Notes under the pieces: model-generated
The model's database searches: none
Told to the model about the DNA's origin: nothing
What the model saw: the letters and a program-made list of their open reading frames with translations, nothing else
Shown: positions 1 to 9,197 of the stretch, one piece after another
How positions within the stretch are numbered: position 1 is the first letter of the stretch
Layout of the letters: every line of letters begins with the position of its first letter
Position numbers and translations under genes: made by a program
Assembly (NCBI RefSeq): GCF_004208415.1
Contig: NZ_CP035758.1
Span: 6,696,001 to 6,760,000, forward strand
DNA length: 64,000 nt
DNA from: Ktedonosporobacter rubrisoli
GTDB lineage: Bacteria; Chloroflexota; Ktedonobacteria; Ktedonobacterales; Ktedonobacteraceae
Direction: 5' to 3'

Positions 1-686
1 TAATCAGCACGCGGGGAGCAACCAGGCGCGAGATCGAATTTGTGGCCCGAGCGGTGCGTAAAATACGTGCGGAAGTTGACATTGCCTGCTGCTGTAGCAT
101 GGGCCTGATCTCCGAGGAGAAAGCTCGCGCGCTCTATGAGGCCGGCGTTGAGCAATATAACCACAACCTGAATACCAGCGAGCACTACTATCCCCAGATC
201 TGCACAACGCATACCTACCAGGATCGCCTCGAAACGCTTATGGGCGCGCGCAGTGCGGGCTTGAAGCTGTGCTCAGGAGCCATCTTCGGGCAAGGAGAAA
301 GCCAGGAGGATATTATTGATATTGCGCTGGCTTTACGCGAGCTGGAGCCCCAGTCCATCCCTGTAAACTTCTTATTTGCGATTAAAGGGACGCCCTTTGA
401 GGGTATTAAGCGTGATTTGAGTCCCTACGATTGTTTGCGCATCCTGTGCCTGATCCGCCTGCTCAATCCGCGCCAGGAAGTGCGCCTCTCGGCAGCCCGC
501 GAGATCTACTTACGTTCCCTGCAGCCCTTAGCGTTCTACGCTGCCAATTCGGTCTTTGTTTCGGGCTATTTGACTGAGCCCGGCCAGAATTATCAGGAAA
601 CCTGGCGCATGATCGAAGATATGGGCTTTGAGCTGGAAGAGCATGCGGAGAGCGAAGCAGCCTGCGAGGGCGAGGAGTGTTCCTGA
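1..686 (+). CDS. bioB: Biotin synthase, C-terminal part (cut by window edge)
   Basis: Radical-SAM enzyme that inserts sulfur into dethiobiotin, the last step of biotin synthesis. The reading frame is open from base 3 with no start, so the N-terminal part carrying the CxxxCxxC cluster motif lies outside the window. Visible family hallmarks are ISTRGATRREIEF at the edge, the YNHNLNTSEHYY segment, the CSGAIFGQGES segment and a late NSVFVSGYLTEPGQN stretch. About 228 residues remain, roughly two thirds of a typical BioB. The acidic, Cys-containing tail (EAACEGEECS) is slightly unusual. It ends 17 bases before the stop of the convergent priA gene. Family assignment is confident. Confidence 0.93.
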   Translation, partial: ISTRGATRREIEFVARAVRKIRAEVDIACCCSMGLISEEKARALYEAGVEQYNHNLNTSEHYYPQICTTHTYQDRLETLMGARSAGLKLCSGAIFGQGESQEDIIDIALALRELEPQSIPVNFLFAIKGTPFEGIKRDLSPYDCLRILCLIRLLNPRQEVRLSAAREIYLRSLQPLAFYAANSVFVSGYLTEPGQNYQETWRMIEDMGFELEEHAESEAACEGEECS

Positions 687-703
687 GCGCCAGGTGTGGG
701 AGC

Positions 704-3289
704 TCACATAGTGCTGATTGGATCAATATCGATCTCCCAGCCCGGGGCATCGATGACGCGCAGTAGTTGATGCAGATCGGGGCCGCGTAGAATGATCTGC
801 CAGCGATACTTGCCTCTCATACGTTCCATAAAGGCCGGGGCAGGCCCAACCAGGCTTGTCTCGCGCAGCCCCAGCCGCGCAATCCATTCGGTGAGACGCT
901 CGCTCAGTAGCAGAGCCTCGTTCTGACAGCGGTGGCGCTGCTCGTGGCTATAAGTAAATTTAACAAAGCGGCGAAAGGGCGGATAGCCATAGCGCTGGCG
1001 AGCTTCAATCTCGGTGGCATAGAAGGCATGGTAATCGTGGCGAGAAGCCAGCTCGATACAGAAGTGTTGCGGGTTAAAGGTCTGGATAATCACGTGTCCC
1101 GCCTGCGAGCCCCGGCCGGCGCGGCCAGCAACCTGAGTGAGCAGGGTAAAGGCGCGCTCGGCGGCGCTATAATCTGGCAGATTCAGGGCGATATCGGCCG
1201 AGACCACGCCAACGAGGGTCACGCCCGGCAGGTCAAGGCCTTTGGCAATCATCTGGGTGCCAATCAGAATATCTGCCTCGCGATTGGCAAAGCGCTCAAG
1301 GAGCTGCTCATGGGCACTGCGATGGCGCGCGGTATCGCGATCCCAGCGCAAGAGGCGCGCTTGCGGAAAGAGGCGCTGGATCGTCTCCTGAACCTTCTCG
1401 GTGCCCAGGCCAAAGTAGCGAATGCTCGAACTGTGGCAACTGGGGCAGAAATGCAGGACTTTGCTGCGCTTGCCGCAGTAGTGGCAGAGCAAGATGCGCT
1501 CGGTGGCGTGATAGGTAAGGGGCAGGTCGCAGGCATCACAGACGGCGACAAAGCCGCAGTCGCGACACAGCACGCAGCTGGCCGCACCGCGCCGATTCAG
1601 GAAGAGAATGGCCTGCTGACCCTGAGCCAGGACGCGCTCAAGCTCTTCCTGCAAGCGCCGGCTGAGAATGCTGGTATTGCCGGCATGCAGCTCGTTGCGC
1701 AGATCGATAACTTCGACGGGAGGCAGAGCAGAGCCGATACGCCCGGGCAGCTCAACCAGGCGAAACTCGCCCTGGCGCGCGCGATAGAAGGTCTCAACCG
1801 CCGGCGTGGCGCTGCCCAGCACAACGGGGATATCTAACAACTGGCCCAGGATAAGAGCACATTCGCGGGCATGGTACGTTGGCCGGAGCTCGCCCTGCTT
1901 ATAGGCCGGCTCGTGCTCTTCGTCGATGATGATAAGGCCAAGATCGGGCAGCGGCGCAAAAAGTGCTGAACGCGAGCCAATCACGATATCCACCTCGCCA
2001 GCGCGAATGCGTCGCCACTCATCGTAGCGCTCGCCAATGCTAAGATCGCTATGGATAATGGCTACGCGCTCAGGAAAGCGGCCGGCGACGCGCTGCACGG
2101 CCTGCGTAGTAAGGGCGATCTCAGGAACCAGGATAATGCCGCGCTTGCCCTTGGCGATCAAGGCAGCCAGAGCCTGCAAATATACCTCGGTTTTGCCGCT
2201 ACCGGTCACGCCGTGCAGCAGAATAGGGGTCTTATCCGCAGCGAGAATGGCCTGCACGGCCCGCGCTTGATCGGCGGTGAGCGGCAGAGGTGCGCTGGCT
2301 GGAATGGAGCGTCCGCGCAAGGGATCACGCCGCAGCTCCTCAGTCTCAATTTTCACGATCTGCTCGCGCAGCATATTTTGCAGCTGGGCTGAGGTCAAGC
2401 CGGTGGCCTTGCTCAGCGCACCCTGCGTCCAGGGCGTCGCACCCTGCTGGAGCAATTCGACGGCGGCCAGTTGACGGCGCGCCTGCACTACGGCCTTATC
2501 CTCTTTCTCCAGCATCGTCGCCGTCGCTTCCCAGGGGTTAGGCGCGCGGCGCGCGGCGCTACGGACGGCGGCTGGCAAAGGCGTCAGCGCCGCCACAACA
2601 TAGGCCGGCTCCAGCTCAACCGGCTGCAAGATCTCCTCCTGGTGCCGCTTCCAGGCCGCCAGGCGCTCCTCGTCAGCACACAGACGCACGAGGCGCTTTG
2701 TGCGCGCCCTGGCCTTTGGCGCATAGAGCCGTGGATCGCGTGCAATCAGGTTGCTGTGCTTGATCTCCTGCAAGATAGCCTTAGCGCGGGCAGGACCAAG
2801 CAGCTTTTTCAGGCGCGCATCATCTACCTCACCTTCCTCATGTAAGAGCCCCAGGAGAGCGCGCAAATGCAATGAGCTCTCTTGCAAATCCTGGCCTGGC
2901 TCATAGGTTTCTGAGAGGCGCAAGACAAATTGCGAGCGCTGCATCAGGCCGGGGGGCAGCATCATCTGTGCCACCTGGGCCAGAGGGGTCACATAGTAAG
3001 CTGAGATCCACTGGGAAAGCGCAAGCTGATGGGGCAAGAGCGCTGGCTCGGGATCAAGGATGGCGTGCAGGGGACGCAAAGTGACTTCAGCGCCAAGTTC
3101 GGCCAGCAGCTCATCTTGATCCTCGGCATGCAGCACCCAGAGAATGCCCTCGACCAGGCGCTCGCCATACGGTATGGCAACAAGCTGGCCTATGCGAACT
3201 GTCGTCTCAAGCTCTAGCGGAACGAGGTAGGTAAGCAAAGGGCGCTCGCTATCCCAACTCGCCGCCGAAGTAAGCACATCGGCAAGCAT
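704..3289 (-). CDS. priA: Primosomal protein N' (replication restart helicase PriA)
   Basis: ATP-dependent 3'-5' DNA helicase that reloads the replisome at stalled forks. From the chosen ATG the protein has 861 residues, somewhat longer than the roughly 730 of the E. coli protein. Walker A (GVTGSGKTE) lies near residue 360, followed by a DEEH Walker B and the zinc-binding insert with four Cys pairs (CVLCRDC, CDAC, CHYC, CPSC). The ATG at 3289 is preferred over an upstream in-frame TTG at 3307 because GGGAGG sits 10 nt before it. That Shine-Dalgarno lies inside the last codons of mutL, whose stop is only a few bases upstream, so translation of the two genes is probably coupled. Confidence 0.95.
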   Translation of the reverse strand: MLADVLTSAASWDSERPLLTYLVPLELETTVRIGQLVAIPYGERLVEGILWVLHAEDQDELLAELGAEVTLRPLHAILDPEPALLPHQLALSQWISAYYVTPLAQVAQMMLPPGLMQRSQFVLRLSETYEPGQDLQESSLHLRALLGLLHEEGEVDDARLKKLLGPARAKAILQEIKHSNLIARDPRLYAPKARARTKRLVRLCADEERLAAWKRHQEEILQPVELEPAYVVAALTPLPAAVRSAARRAPNPWEATATMLEKEDKAVVQARRQLAAVELLQQGATPWTQGALSKATGLTSAQLQNMLREQIVKIETEELRRDPLRGRSIPASAPLPLTADQARAVQAILAADKTPILLHGVTGSGKTEVYLQALAALIAKGKRGIILVPEIALTTQAVQRVAGRFPERVAIIHSDLSIGERYDEWRRIRAGEVDIVIGSRSALFAPLPDLGLIIIDEEHEPAYKQGELRPTYHARECALILGQLLDIPVVLGSATPAVETFYRARQGEFRLVELPGRIGSALPPVEVIDLRNELHAGNTSILSRRLQEELERVLAQGQQAILFLNRRGAASCVLCRDCGFVAVCDACDLPLTYHATERILLCHYCGKRSKVLHFCPSCHSSSIRYFGLGTEKVQETIQRLFPQARLLRWDRDTARHRSAHEQLLERFANREADILIGTQMIAKGLDLPGVTLVGVVSADIALNLPDYSAAERAFTLLTQVAGRAGRGSQAGHVIIQTFNPQHFCIELASRHDYHAFYATEIEARQRYGYPPFRRFVKFTYSHEQRHRCQNEALLLSERLTEWIARLGLRETSLVGPAPAFMERMRGKYRWQIILRGPDLHQLLRVIDAPGWEIDIDPISTM

Positions 3290-3293
3290 GTGA

Positions 3294-5435
3294 TTAGCGC
3301 CTCCCAAACTCGCGCTCTAGCGCTGACAGACCAAAGTGGACCATGGTCGGCCGGCCATGACAACAACTATAGGGAGCACGCGTCTGCTCAAGTTGCTCAA
3401 GCATCTCGCGCATCTCGCTTGAAGTCAAAAAGTAGTTGGCCTTGATCGCCGCCTTACAGGCCACATTAGCCAGCGCGCGTTCTTCCCAGGTCTCCGTATG
3501 GCCAAGATTCTCCTCGGCTGTCAGATCGACAAGCAGCTCATGAACAGAGCGGGCATTCATTTGCTTGACCAGTACGCTCGGAACCGCGCGCACCTCGATG
3601 GTACTATCGGCTTCGCGCTCTAGACTAAAGCCAATATGCTCTAGCTGAGCCTGATGCTCCTCAATGGCCTCAAGTTCGCCGGGAGCAAGCTTTAATTGGA
3701 TGGGAGTCAAGAGGAGCTGGGAAAGTGGCGTACGGGCCTTTAGAGAGGCTACCATGCGCTCCAGAAGGATACGCTCATGGGCAGCGTGCTGATCTATCAG
3801 GTACATTCCATCCTCGCCCTCAGTGACGATATAGCTCTGAGAGAGCTGGCCAATGACGCGCAGTCGAGGCAGGCGGCGCTTCTGCTGCGGATCTATGCTT
3901 TCGCCAACTCCCAGGCTTTCCTGACTTATCTGTAGCTCCTGCTCAGGGATAGGAGCACCGCGCGCCTCACCACGACTGAGGGGCCAGGCCGGCGCGGGCT
4001 CTACGCGCGTCTCGACGCCGCTCATTTCTGGTAGTTGGGTCGGTTGGGGACGGCTCTCGGGGACCGGAGACGGCAGCGGTCCCTTTGGCTGGCTTTCCTG
4101 CGACTGTCTGGTCTGCAGGCGAGCAAGAGGAGCCTCGGCACGCTCAGTGGGCTTAGTAGATTGGCTCTCCTGATCCGTGACGGAGCCACGAACATGGCTT
4201 TGCCACAGGCGCGAGAGCATAGGAGGCCTGGTTCCCGATTCCTCTTCGGCAAAAGTAATCCAGGGGCTATCGCTTGGAATAGAAGCTTTCTCCTGGCTGC
4301 CCTCTTGATCCGCCGTCTGGCTGCTCTCGGCAAAAGCCGCCGACAATTCCTCTTCCCCGGCCAGATCTTCGGTCTTGTCTGGCTCTGAGGTGATTTCGTC
4401 GGTAGTCTCTTTACGTGCCTGCCATTGTGGCATCTGCGGCTGCTCTAACAGCGCCTCACGCACCGCGCGCAAAATTGCCGCAAAGACGCGGCGCTCCTTC
4501 AGGAAGCGAATCTCGGTCTTGGCCGGGTGGACATTGACATCAAGGAAGGTCGGATCAATCTGCACGTTAATCACAGAAATCGGGTGTCGCCCGGTTAATA
4601 AGAGCGAATGATAGGCACCTTCCACGGCTGCGGTAAGCATCCGGCTCATCACCCAGCGCCGATTGACGAAGAAAGAAATATGCTGCCGCGTGCTTTTATA
4701 ACAGGTGGGACGGCTGGTATAGCCGCTGATCACCGGCCTTTCGGCATCCTCCTGCTCGGGGCTATGGACTGGCACCATCTGTTCGGCAACCTGCAGACCG
4801 TAGACCTCGACCAGCACGCTTGAGAGCGCGCCATCGCCTTTGGTAGCAAAGATCTGGCGCCCATCGCTGAAGACGCTGAAGCGAATCTCGGGATAGGCCA
4901 GGGCATACTGCTCAAGTAGATGATGGCAATGGCTCACCTCAGTATTGCGGCTCTTGAGAAACTTGAGGCGCGCAGGCACAGCACTGAAAAGGTTACGGAC
5001 CGTGAGGGTTGTGCCTTCGGGCGAGGCCGCCGGCGTCACTGGCAAGATCTGTCCGCTGCTGGCACTAATCTGAGCTCCTTGCTCGGCGCCTCGGCCCCGA
5101 CTGAGCAAGGTCACATCCGCCACAGCCGCAATACTGGCCAGAGCTTCGCCGCGAAAGCCAAGCGAGCGAATATGCTCCAGATCGTCGATGCGCTCCACCT
5201 TGCTGGTGGCATGCCTCTCCAGGGCCAGGGGAAGTTCGGCGGCGACAATCCCGCAGCCATTATCGGTAATGCGAATAAGCTGCAAACCACCATGCATAAG
5301 ATCAACGCGAATCTGGCTCGCCCCCGCATCAATGCTATTCTCGATAAGCTCTTTGACCACCGATGCAGGGCGCTCAACCACTTCGCCTGCGGCGATTTTG
5401 GCAGCGACATCAGGCGCAAGTTGGCGTATTGGCAT
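3294..5435 (-). CDS. mutL: DNA mismatch repair protein MutL
   Basis: GHKL ATPase of mismatch repair, 713 residues from the ATG at 5435, which follows GGGAGGGG and gives the canonical MPIRQLAPDVAAKIAAGEVV start. Motif I (E-N-S-I-D-A-G-A) and the FRGEALASI motif are intact. Residues in the middle are low-complexity (Glu, Ser, Pro, Gln rich), as expected for the MutL linker. The C-terminal domain contains DQHAAHERILLE, matching the DQHA(x)2E(x)4E metal site of MutL proteins with latent endonuclease activity, so nicking is probably done by MutL itself rather than by a MutH. First gene of a mutL-priA operon. Confidence 0.96.
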   Translation of the reverse strand: MPIRQLAPDVAAKIAAGEVVERPASVVKELIENSIDAGASQIRVDLMHGGLQLIRITDNGCGIVAAELPLALERHATSKVERIDDLEHIRSLGFRGEALASIAAVADVTLLSRGRGAEQGAQISASSGQILPVTPAASPEGTTLTVRNLFSAVPARLKFLKSRNTEVSHCHHLLEQYALAYPEIRFSVFSDGRQIFATKGDGALSSVLVEVYGLQVAEQMVPVHSPEQEDAERPVISGYTSRPTCYKSTRQHISFFVNRRWVMSRMLTAAVEGAYHSLLLTGRHPISVINVQIDPTFLDVNVHPAKTEIRFLKERRVFAAILRAVREALLEQPQMPQWQARKETTDEITSEPDKTEDLAGEEELSAAFAESSQTADQEGSQEKASIPSDSPWITFAEEESGTRPPMLSRLWQSHVRGSVTDQESQSTKPTERAEAPLARLQTRQSQESQPKGPLPSPVPESRPQPTQLPEMSGVETRVEPAPAWPLSRGEARGAPIPEQELQISQESLGVGESIDPQQKRRLPRLRVIGQLSQSYIVTEGEDGMYLIDQHAAHERILLERMVASLKARTPLSQLLLTPIQLKLAPGELEAIEEHQAQLEHIGFSLEREADSTIEVRAVPSVLVKQMNARSVHELLVDLTAEENLGHTETWEERALANVACKAAIKANYFLTSSEMREMLEQLEQTRAPYSCCHGRPTMVHFGLSALEREFGRR

Positions 5436-5490
5436 GACAATATCCCCTCCCTGAAAGGTCCACGAAAATAAGAACGAGTGTTCGGGAGCC

Positions 5491-5519
5491 ATTATAACAC
5501 AGATAGGGCCGGATGTTGA
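5491..5519 (-). promoter_or_regulatory. Putative sigma-70 promoter of mutL-priA
   Basis: Read on the minus strand, TCAACA is followed after 17 bases by TATAAT, with an extended -10 dinucleotide (TGT before TATAAT). It lies about 55 bases upstream of the chosen mutL start. Pattern match only. Confidence 0.5.
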
Positions 5520-5731
5520 GAGCATCTTTAAAGCAGTTTTCCCCATTTGCGCAGCAATTGAAGCAGCTTTGCAGCGGCTTTCGCTGCTCTATAAATATTC
5601 CTGGCATATCTAACATAAAAATCTTCTGAGATCCGTTTTCTTTAGCAAAGAGATAATTAGGACGCTACCGAAGAAGCTGACGACAAAAAGAATAAGTATT
5701 ATAGATACGCATGACCGGTCGTCAGCCTGAC

Positions 5732-5757
5732 TTTGCGTACTACTGAGGTAGCGCAAA
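5732..5757 (+). promoter_or_regulatory. Small inverted repeat upstream of the 5.8-kb small ORF
   Basis: TTTGCG at 5732-5737 pairs with CGCAAA at 5752-5757, and inner bases TAC/GTA could extend the stem with one bulge. It lies 35 bases before the small ORF at 5792 and could be an operator or a 5' leader hairpin. No regulator is assigned. Confidence 0.3.
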
Positions 5758-5791
5758 TTACAGCAGGTTATCGTAAGGAGCAAAAAGAAAC

Positions 5792-6022
5792 ATGAGTGTG
5801 TTGTTGGTGCAAACGATTACTGAAGTAGTAAAAGTTGCCTGGTTAGCGAGAACCACAGAGGATCAACGTGTCTATTCCCCCAAAGCTGTGGTAAAGGCTC
5901 CTTTTGTATCCGGATTGCCCTTCTGGCAAGCAGACATGTATAGCATACGTCAGGATGACGGATCGGATGATGATGCAGGAAATGGCGGCTCGGGTCCCTA
6001 TGACGATGATGGAAACGAATAG
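5792..6022 (+). CDS. Unrecognised 76-aa small protein with acidic Gly/Asp tail
   Basis: I do not recognise a family. The ORF starts with ATG 11 bases after AAGGAG. Its first 30 residues are mildly hydrophobic, and a central part (KAVVKAPFVSGLPFWQAD) leads into a C-terminal tail of Gly, Asp, Asn and Ser (GSDDDAGNGGSGPYDDDGNE). There is no signal peptide and no Cys. Size and two-part composition resemble peptide precursors, but no maturation enzyme is adjacent. It sits between divergent mutL and the M20 peptidase pair and probably has its own promoter. It may also be a non-conserved ORF. Confidence 0.45.
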   Translation: MSVLLVQTITEVVKVAWLARTTEDQRVYSPKAVVKAPFVSGLPFWQADMYSIRQDDGSDDDAGNGGSGPYDDDGNE

Positions 6023-6191
6023 CGACGTATCTCCCCGCCACGCTCCATCTTGCCAAAGCGCGTAAGGAGCCAACAATTAGAGAAGCCAGCATATGCGGCC
6101 ATCGCATATGCTGCTCCCCTGGACAAACATCTTCCCTGCCTGCTACTATGAAAATATATCTTGCTCGCCTAAAGCAGAAAGGTCTTTTTTT

Positions 6192-7556
6192 ATGAGCCAG
6201 TTAGAGACGTATATAACCCAGAACGAAGAACGCTTTCTGGAGGATTTGAAAGGCTGGCTGCGTATTCCCAGTATCAGCACGTTGCCTGAACATGCCAAGG
6301 ATGTGCAGCGAGCTGCCGAGTACGCAGCTGAGCAGTTAAAACAAGGCGACCTGGAGAACGTCGAGGTGATCAAGACGCAGGGTCATCCTCTCGTCTATGG
6401 AGAGTGGCTAAAGGCCGCTGATAAACCTACTATCCTTTGTTACGGACATTATGATGTACAACCTGTAGATCCTGTAGATTTATGGCAATCGCCTCCCTTT
6501 GAGCCAACCGTGCGCGCTGGCAATATCCATTGTCGTGGGGCCTGTGACGACAAGGGCCAGACGATGATGATCTTTAAGGCGCTTGAAGCTTTGATGAAAA
6601 CTCAGGGCGAACTACCCGTCAATATTAAGGTGCTTATCGAGGGCGAAGAGGAGGCCGGCGGCGCCTCAATCGAACACTACGTTAAGACATATCCCGAGCG
6701 CCTGCGCTGCGATGCCATTCTTATTTGTGACACTCACATGCCCAGCAGCGAGATCCCGGCCCTGGTGATCGGGATGCGTGGCATGGTCTATACAGAGGTT
6801 GAGGTAATTGGCGCCAAAGGTGACCTGCATTCGGGCACCTATGGTGGTGTAGCGCCCAATCCTCTGCACGCTCTGGCCATCATCATCAGCAAATTAAAGG
6901 ACGAGGACGGACATATTCACGTGCCAGGTCTTTATGACAAGATGCGCCAGCCCACAGAGACTGAACAGAAATTCTGGCAGCAAGATCCCCTGCATTTAAA
7001 CGAGGCTTTTAAGCAGGAGATGGGCGTGAGCCAGCTCTCAGGCGAGCCAGAATACCCACCGCTGCAGCGCGCCACAGCGCGTCCAACCCTGGAAGTACAC
7101 GGTATCGTTGGCGGATTCGTTGCTGAAGGCGCCAAGACAGTCATTCCAGCCCGCGCTAAGGCCAAAATCAGTTTGCGCCTGCCGCCCGAATTAAAAGCCA
7201 GCGAGGTCTATCCACTTTTTGAGCAGGCAGTTAAGCAGGTGGCTCCAAAGGACGTAAAAGTGAGCGTCACCCAGCTTCATAGCGGCGACGGCCTGCTGGT
7301 TTCGACCGAAGCGCCAGTGATCCAGGCCGCGATCGAGGCCTTACAGCAGAGCTATGGCCGGAAGCCGGTCTTTGTACGCGGTGGCGGCTCCATTCCCATC
7401 GCCTCACTCTTTGATCAAATCTTGCAAGCTCCCCTGGTGTTTATGGGCTTTGGTTTGCCCGATGACAATCTCCATGCGCCCAACGAGAAGTATTCGCTAG
7501 CCCAATTCTACAAGGGAATTCGCACTATAGCGGAATTTCTCCAACGCGTGCATTAA
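6192..7556 (+). CDS. M20 family metallopeptidase (dipeptidase-like), copy 1
   Basis: Zinc-dependent exopeptidase of the M20/ArgE/CPG2 superfamily, 454 residues from the ATG at 6192 (AGAAAGG about 9 bases upstream). Metal-site motifs are visible: GHYDVQP with first His and Asp ligands, CDDKG with the bridging Asp, and EGEEEAGG with the catalytic Glu and a metal Glu. A late NLHAPNE supplies the last His. The dimerisation lid region lies between. The layout matches cytosolic dipeptidases of the M20A/carnosinase type; the exact substrate cannot be read from sequence. Together with the next gene it forms a tandem pair, probably co-transcribed. Confidence 0.9.
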   Translation: MSQLETYITQNEERFLEDLKGWLRIPSISTLPEHAKDVQRAAEYAAEQLKQGDLENVEVIKTQGHPLVYGEWLKAADKPTILCYGHYDVQPVDPVDLWQSPPFEPTVRAGNIHCRGACDDKGQTMMIFKALEALMKTQGELPVNIKVLIEGEEEAGGASIEHYVKTYPERLRCDAILICDTHMPSSEIPALVIGMRGMVYTEVEVIGAKGDLHSGTYGGVAPNPLHALAIIISKLKDEDGHIHVPGLYDKMRQPTETEQKFWQQDPLHLNEAFKQEMGVSQLSGEPEYPPLQRATARPTLEVHGIVGGFVAEGAKTVIPARAKAKISLRLPPELKASEVYPLFEQAVKQVAPKDVKVSVTQLHSGDGLLVSTEAPVIQAAIEALQQSYGRKPVFVRGGGSIPIASLFDQILQAPLVFMGFGLPDDNLHAPNEKYSLAQFYKGIRTIAEFLQRVH

Positions 7557-7591
7557 CCCTTAAGCGAGAGCGTTTATCGTATAGTTGGCAG

Positions 7592-7627
7592 CCACGAGGG
7601 GCAATACACAGCCGTAGCTCCTCGTGG
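7592..7627 (+). promoter_or_regulatory. Stem-loop between the two M20 peptidase genes
   Basis: CCACGAGG at 7592-7599 pairs with CCTCGTGG at 7620-7627. The next three bases inward also pair with one G-U, giving an 11-bp stem and a 14-base loop. It ends 3 bases before the Shine-Dalgarno region of the second gene, so it may modulate read-through, stability or translation. There is no U tract, so it is not a classical terminator. Confidence 0.45.
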
Positions 7628-7645
7628 AGCATAGAAAGGTCTATT

Positions 7646-9010
7646 ATGCCTGGTACCCTTGATGCCTATCTTGAAGAGCACGCTAATGTTGCCCGCGTCC
7701 TGCTTGAACGTCTCTGCCGTCAGCCCAGCGTCACGGCGCAAAATTTCGGCACAGCCGAGATGGGAACGCTGATGGAGGAACTGTTGCGCGAGACAGGATT
7801 TAGCACGCAGCGCCTCTGTGTAGAAGGAGCGCCGGCCGCCATTTATGGCGAATTGCGCGGGCGCAGCCCATACACCATCTTGCTTTACAACCACTACGAT
7901 GTCCAGCCGGCAGAGCCGCTGGATTTATGGCTCTCACCGCCTTTTGAGCCAACCGAGCGCGACGGCAAGCTGTATGCGCGCGGCATCAGCGATAACAAGG
8001 GTGAGATTGCCACGCGCCTGGCGGCTATTCGCGCGCTGTTAGCAGTTGAGGGCGAGCTGCCAATTACTCTGCGCTGGGTCATCGAGGGCGAAGAAGAGGT
8101 AGGCAGCCCACATTTTTCGGCGATTGCCGAGAAATATTCCGAGCTCTTGCGGGCCGATGGCTGCCTGTGGGAAGGGGCGCACCTCGAAGATGACGGACGC
8201 CCGGCTCTGGGCCTTGGCGCTAAGGGCATCCTCTATGTGCAGCTTGATGTACAGGGAACTGGCGTGGACGCACATTCGGGCAACGCCACTATTCTGCCAA
8301 GCGCCGCGTGGAGATTGGTCCAGGCCCTGGCAAGCCTGCGCTCGCCGGAGGGCCATGTGCTTATTCCTGGCTTCTATGAGGATGTCAAGGCGCCTACAGA
8401 AGCGCAACTGGCCGCCCTTGCCACGCAGGTCGATCTTGAGGACAAGCTCAAGCAGACCTTCCAGATCGAGCAGTTTGTGGATGGCTTGAGCGGCATCGCT
8501 TTGCGCAAGCGAGCAGCTTTTACTCCCACGTGCAATATTGCTGGCCTGGTGAGTGGCTATACCGGCGAGGGCTCTAAAACAATCTTGCCGGCCAGAGCTA
8601 GCGCCAAGATTGATTTTCGCCTGGTGCCCGATCAGGACCCCCGGGACATTCTGCAAAAAATGCGCGCGCACCTGGATGCCCACGGCTACACAGATATTCA
8701 CCTGACTACCTTTGTCAGCGCCGAGCCTGTGGTGACGGCAGTTGAAGAGCCTTTTGTGAAAAAAATCAAGGATATTGCTGAAGCTTTTACGGGAAAGCCG
8801 GCGGCGGTTACACCGCTCGGTGGTGGCTCTCTGCCCCTACTAGAGGGCTTGAAAAAATATGTAGGTGTGCCGGGGCTGAGCGTTCCAGGCAATCCCACCT
8901 ATTGGGGTAGCGGCGCCCACTCCCCCAATGAGCACATCAGGCTCTCCGATCTGGCTCCAGCCGTGGCCTACAACTGTCATATGTTTCAAGCATTAGGCAA
9001 GCAGGCATAG
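7646..9010 (+). CDS. M20 family metallopeptidase (dipeptidase-like), copy 2
   Basis: Paralog of the preceding gene, also 454 residues, with the same order of motifs: NHYDVQP, ISDNKGE with the bridging Asp, EGEEEVGSPH with the catalytic Glu, and a C-terminal SGAHSPNEH. The first motif has Asn before His where copy 1 has Gly. The ATG at 7646 follows the same AGAAAGG ribosome-binding sequence and similar spacing as copy 1, consistent with an old tandem duplication including the translation start. Substrate is not predictable; the two copies have diverged clearly, so their specificities may differ. Confidence 0.9.
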   Translation: MPGTLDAYLEEHANVARVLLERLCRQPSVTAQNFGTAEMGTLMEELLRETGFSTQRLCVEGAPAAIYGELRGRSPYTILLYNHYDVQPAEPLDLWLSPPFEPTERDGKLYARGISDNKGEIATRLAAIRALLAVEGELPITLRWVIEGEEEVGSPHFSAIAEKYSELLRADGCLWEGAHLEDDGRPALGLGAKGILYVQLDVQGTGVDAHSGNATILPSAAWRLVQALASLRSPEGHVLIPGFYEDVKAPTEAQLAALATQVDLEDKLKQTFQIEQFVDGLSGIALRKRAAFTPTCNIAGLVSGYTGEGSKTILPARASAKIDFRLVPDQDPRDILQKMRAHLDAHGYTDIHLTTFVSAEPVVTAVEEPFVKKIKDIAEAFTGKPAAVTPLGGGSLPLLEGLKKYVGVPGLSVPGNPTYWGSGAHSPNEHIRLSDLAPAVAYNCHMFQALGKQA

Positions 9011-9045
9011 GCCTACTGGCTTATCCTCCGCAAGAGAAGTACCGC

Positions 9046-9066
9046 CAGCAGAAGATTTTTCTGCTG
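9046..9066. terminator. Putative terminator hairpin between convergent genes
   Basis: CAGCAGAA at 9046-9053 and TTCTGCTG at 9059-9066 form a perfect 8-bp stem with a 5-base T-rich loop. It sits between the M20 gene and the convergent reductase-like gene. There is no U run after the stem, so termination strength is uncertain. Confidence 0.45.
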
Positions 9067-9197
9067 AACTGGCTTCTCAGGACATCTGGCATCTTTGCTC
9101 GCTGCGCCCCTTTCTCTTCTAAAGGGCGCAGGGCGCGAACGCGCAAAGGCAGGGGACATACAAAGCTTCATCCAAACCTGGCCACTTGCGCTCAATT

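Noticed and set aside
932..1837. 301-aa plus-strand ORF opposite priA
   Set aside because: It lies wholly antisense to a strongly conserved PriA coding region, has no ribosome site and shows no recognisable family.
4920..5471. Plus-strand ORF opposite mutL
   Set aside because: Shadow of the mutL frame; composition follows the antisense pattern of a real gene.
8039..8701. Minus-strand 220-aa ORF within M20 peptidase copy 2
   Set aside because: Antisense to an intact catalytic domain; no homology signal.
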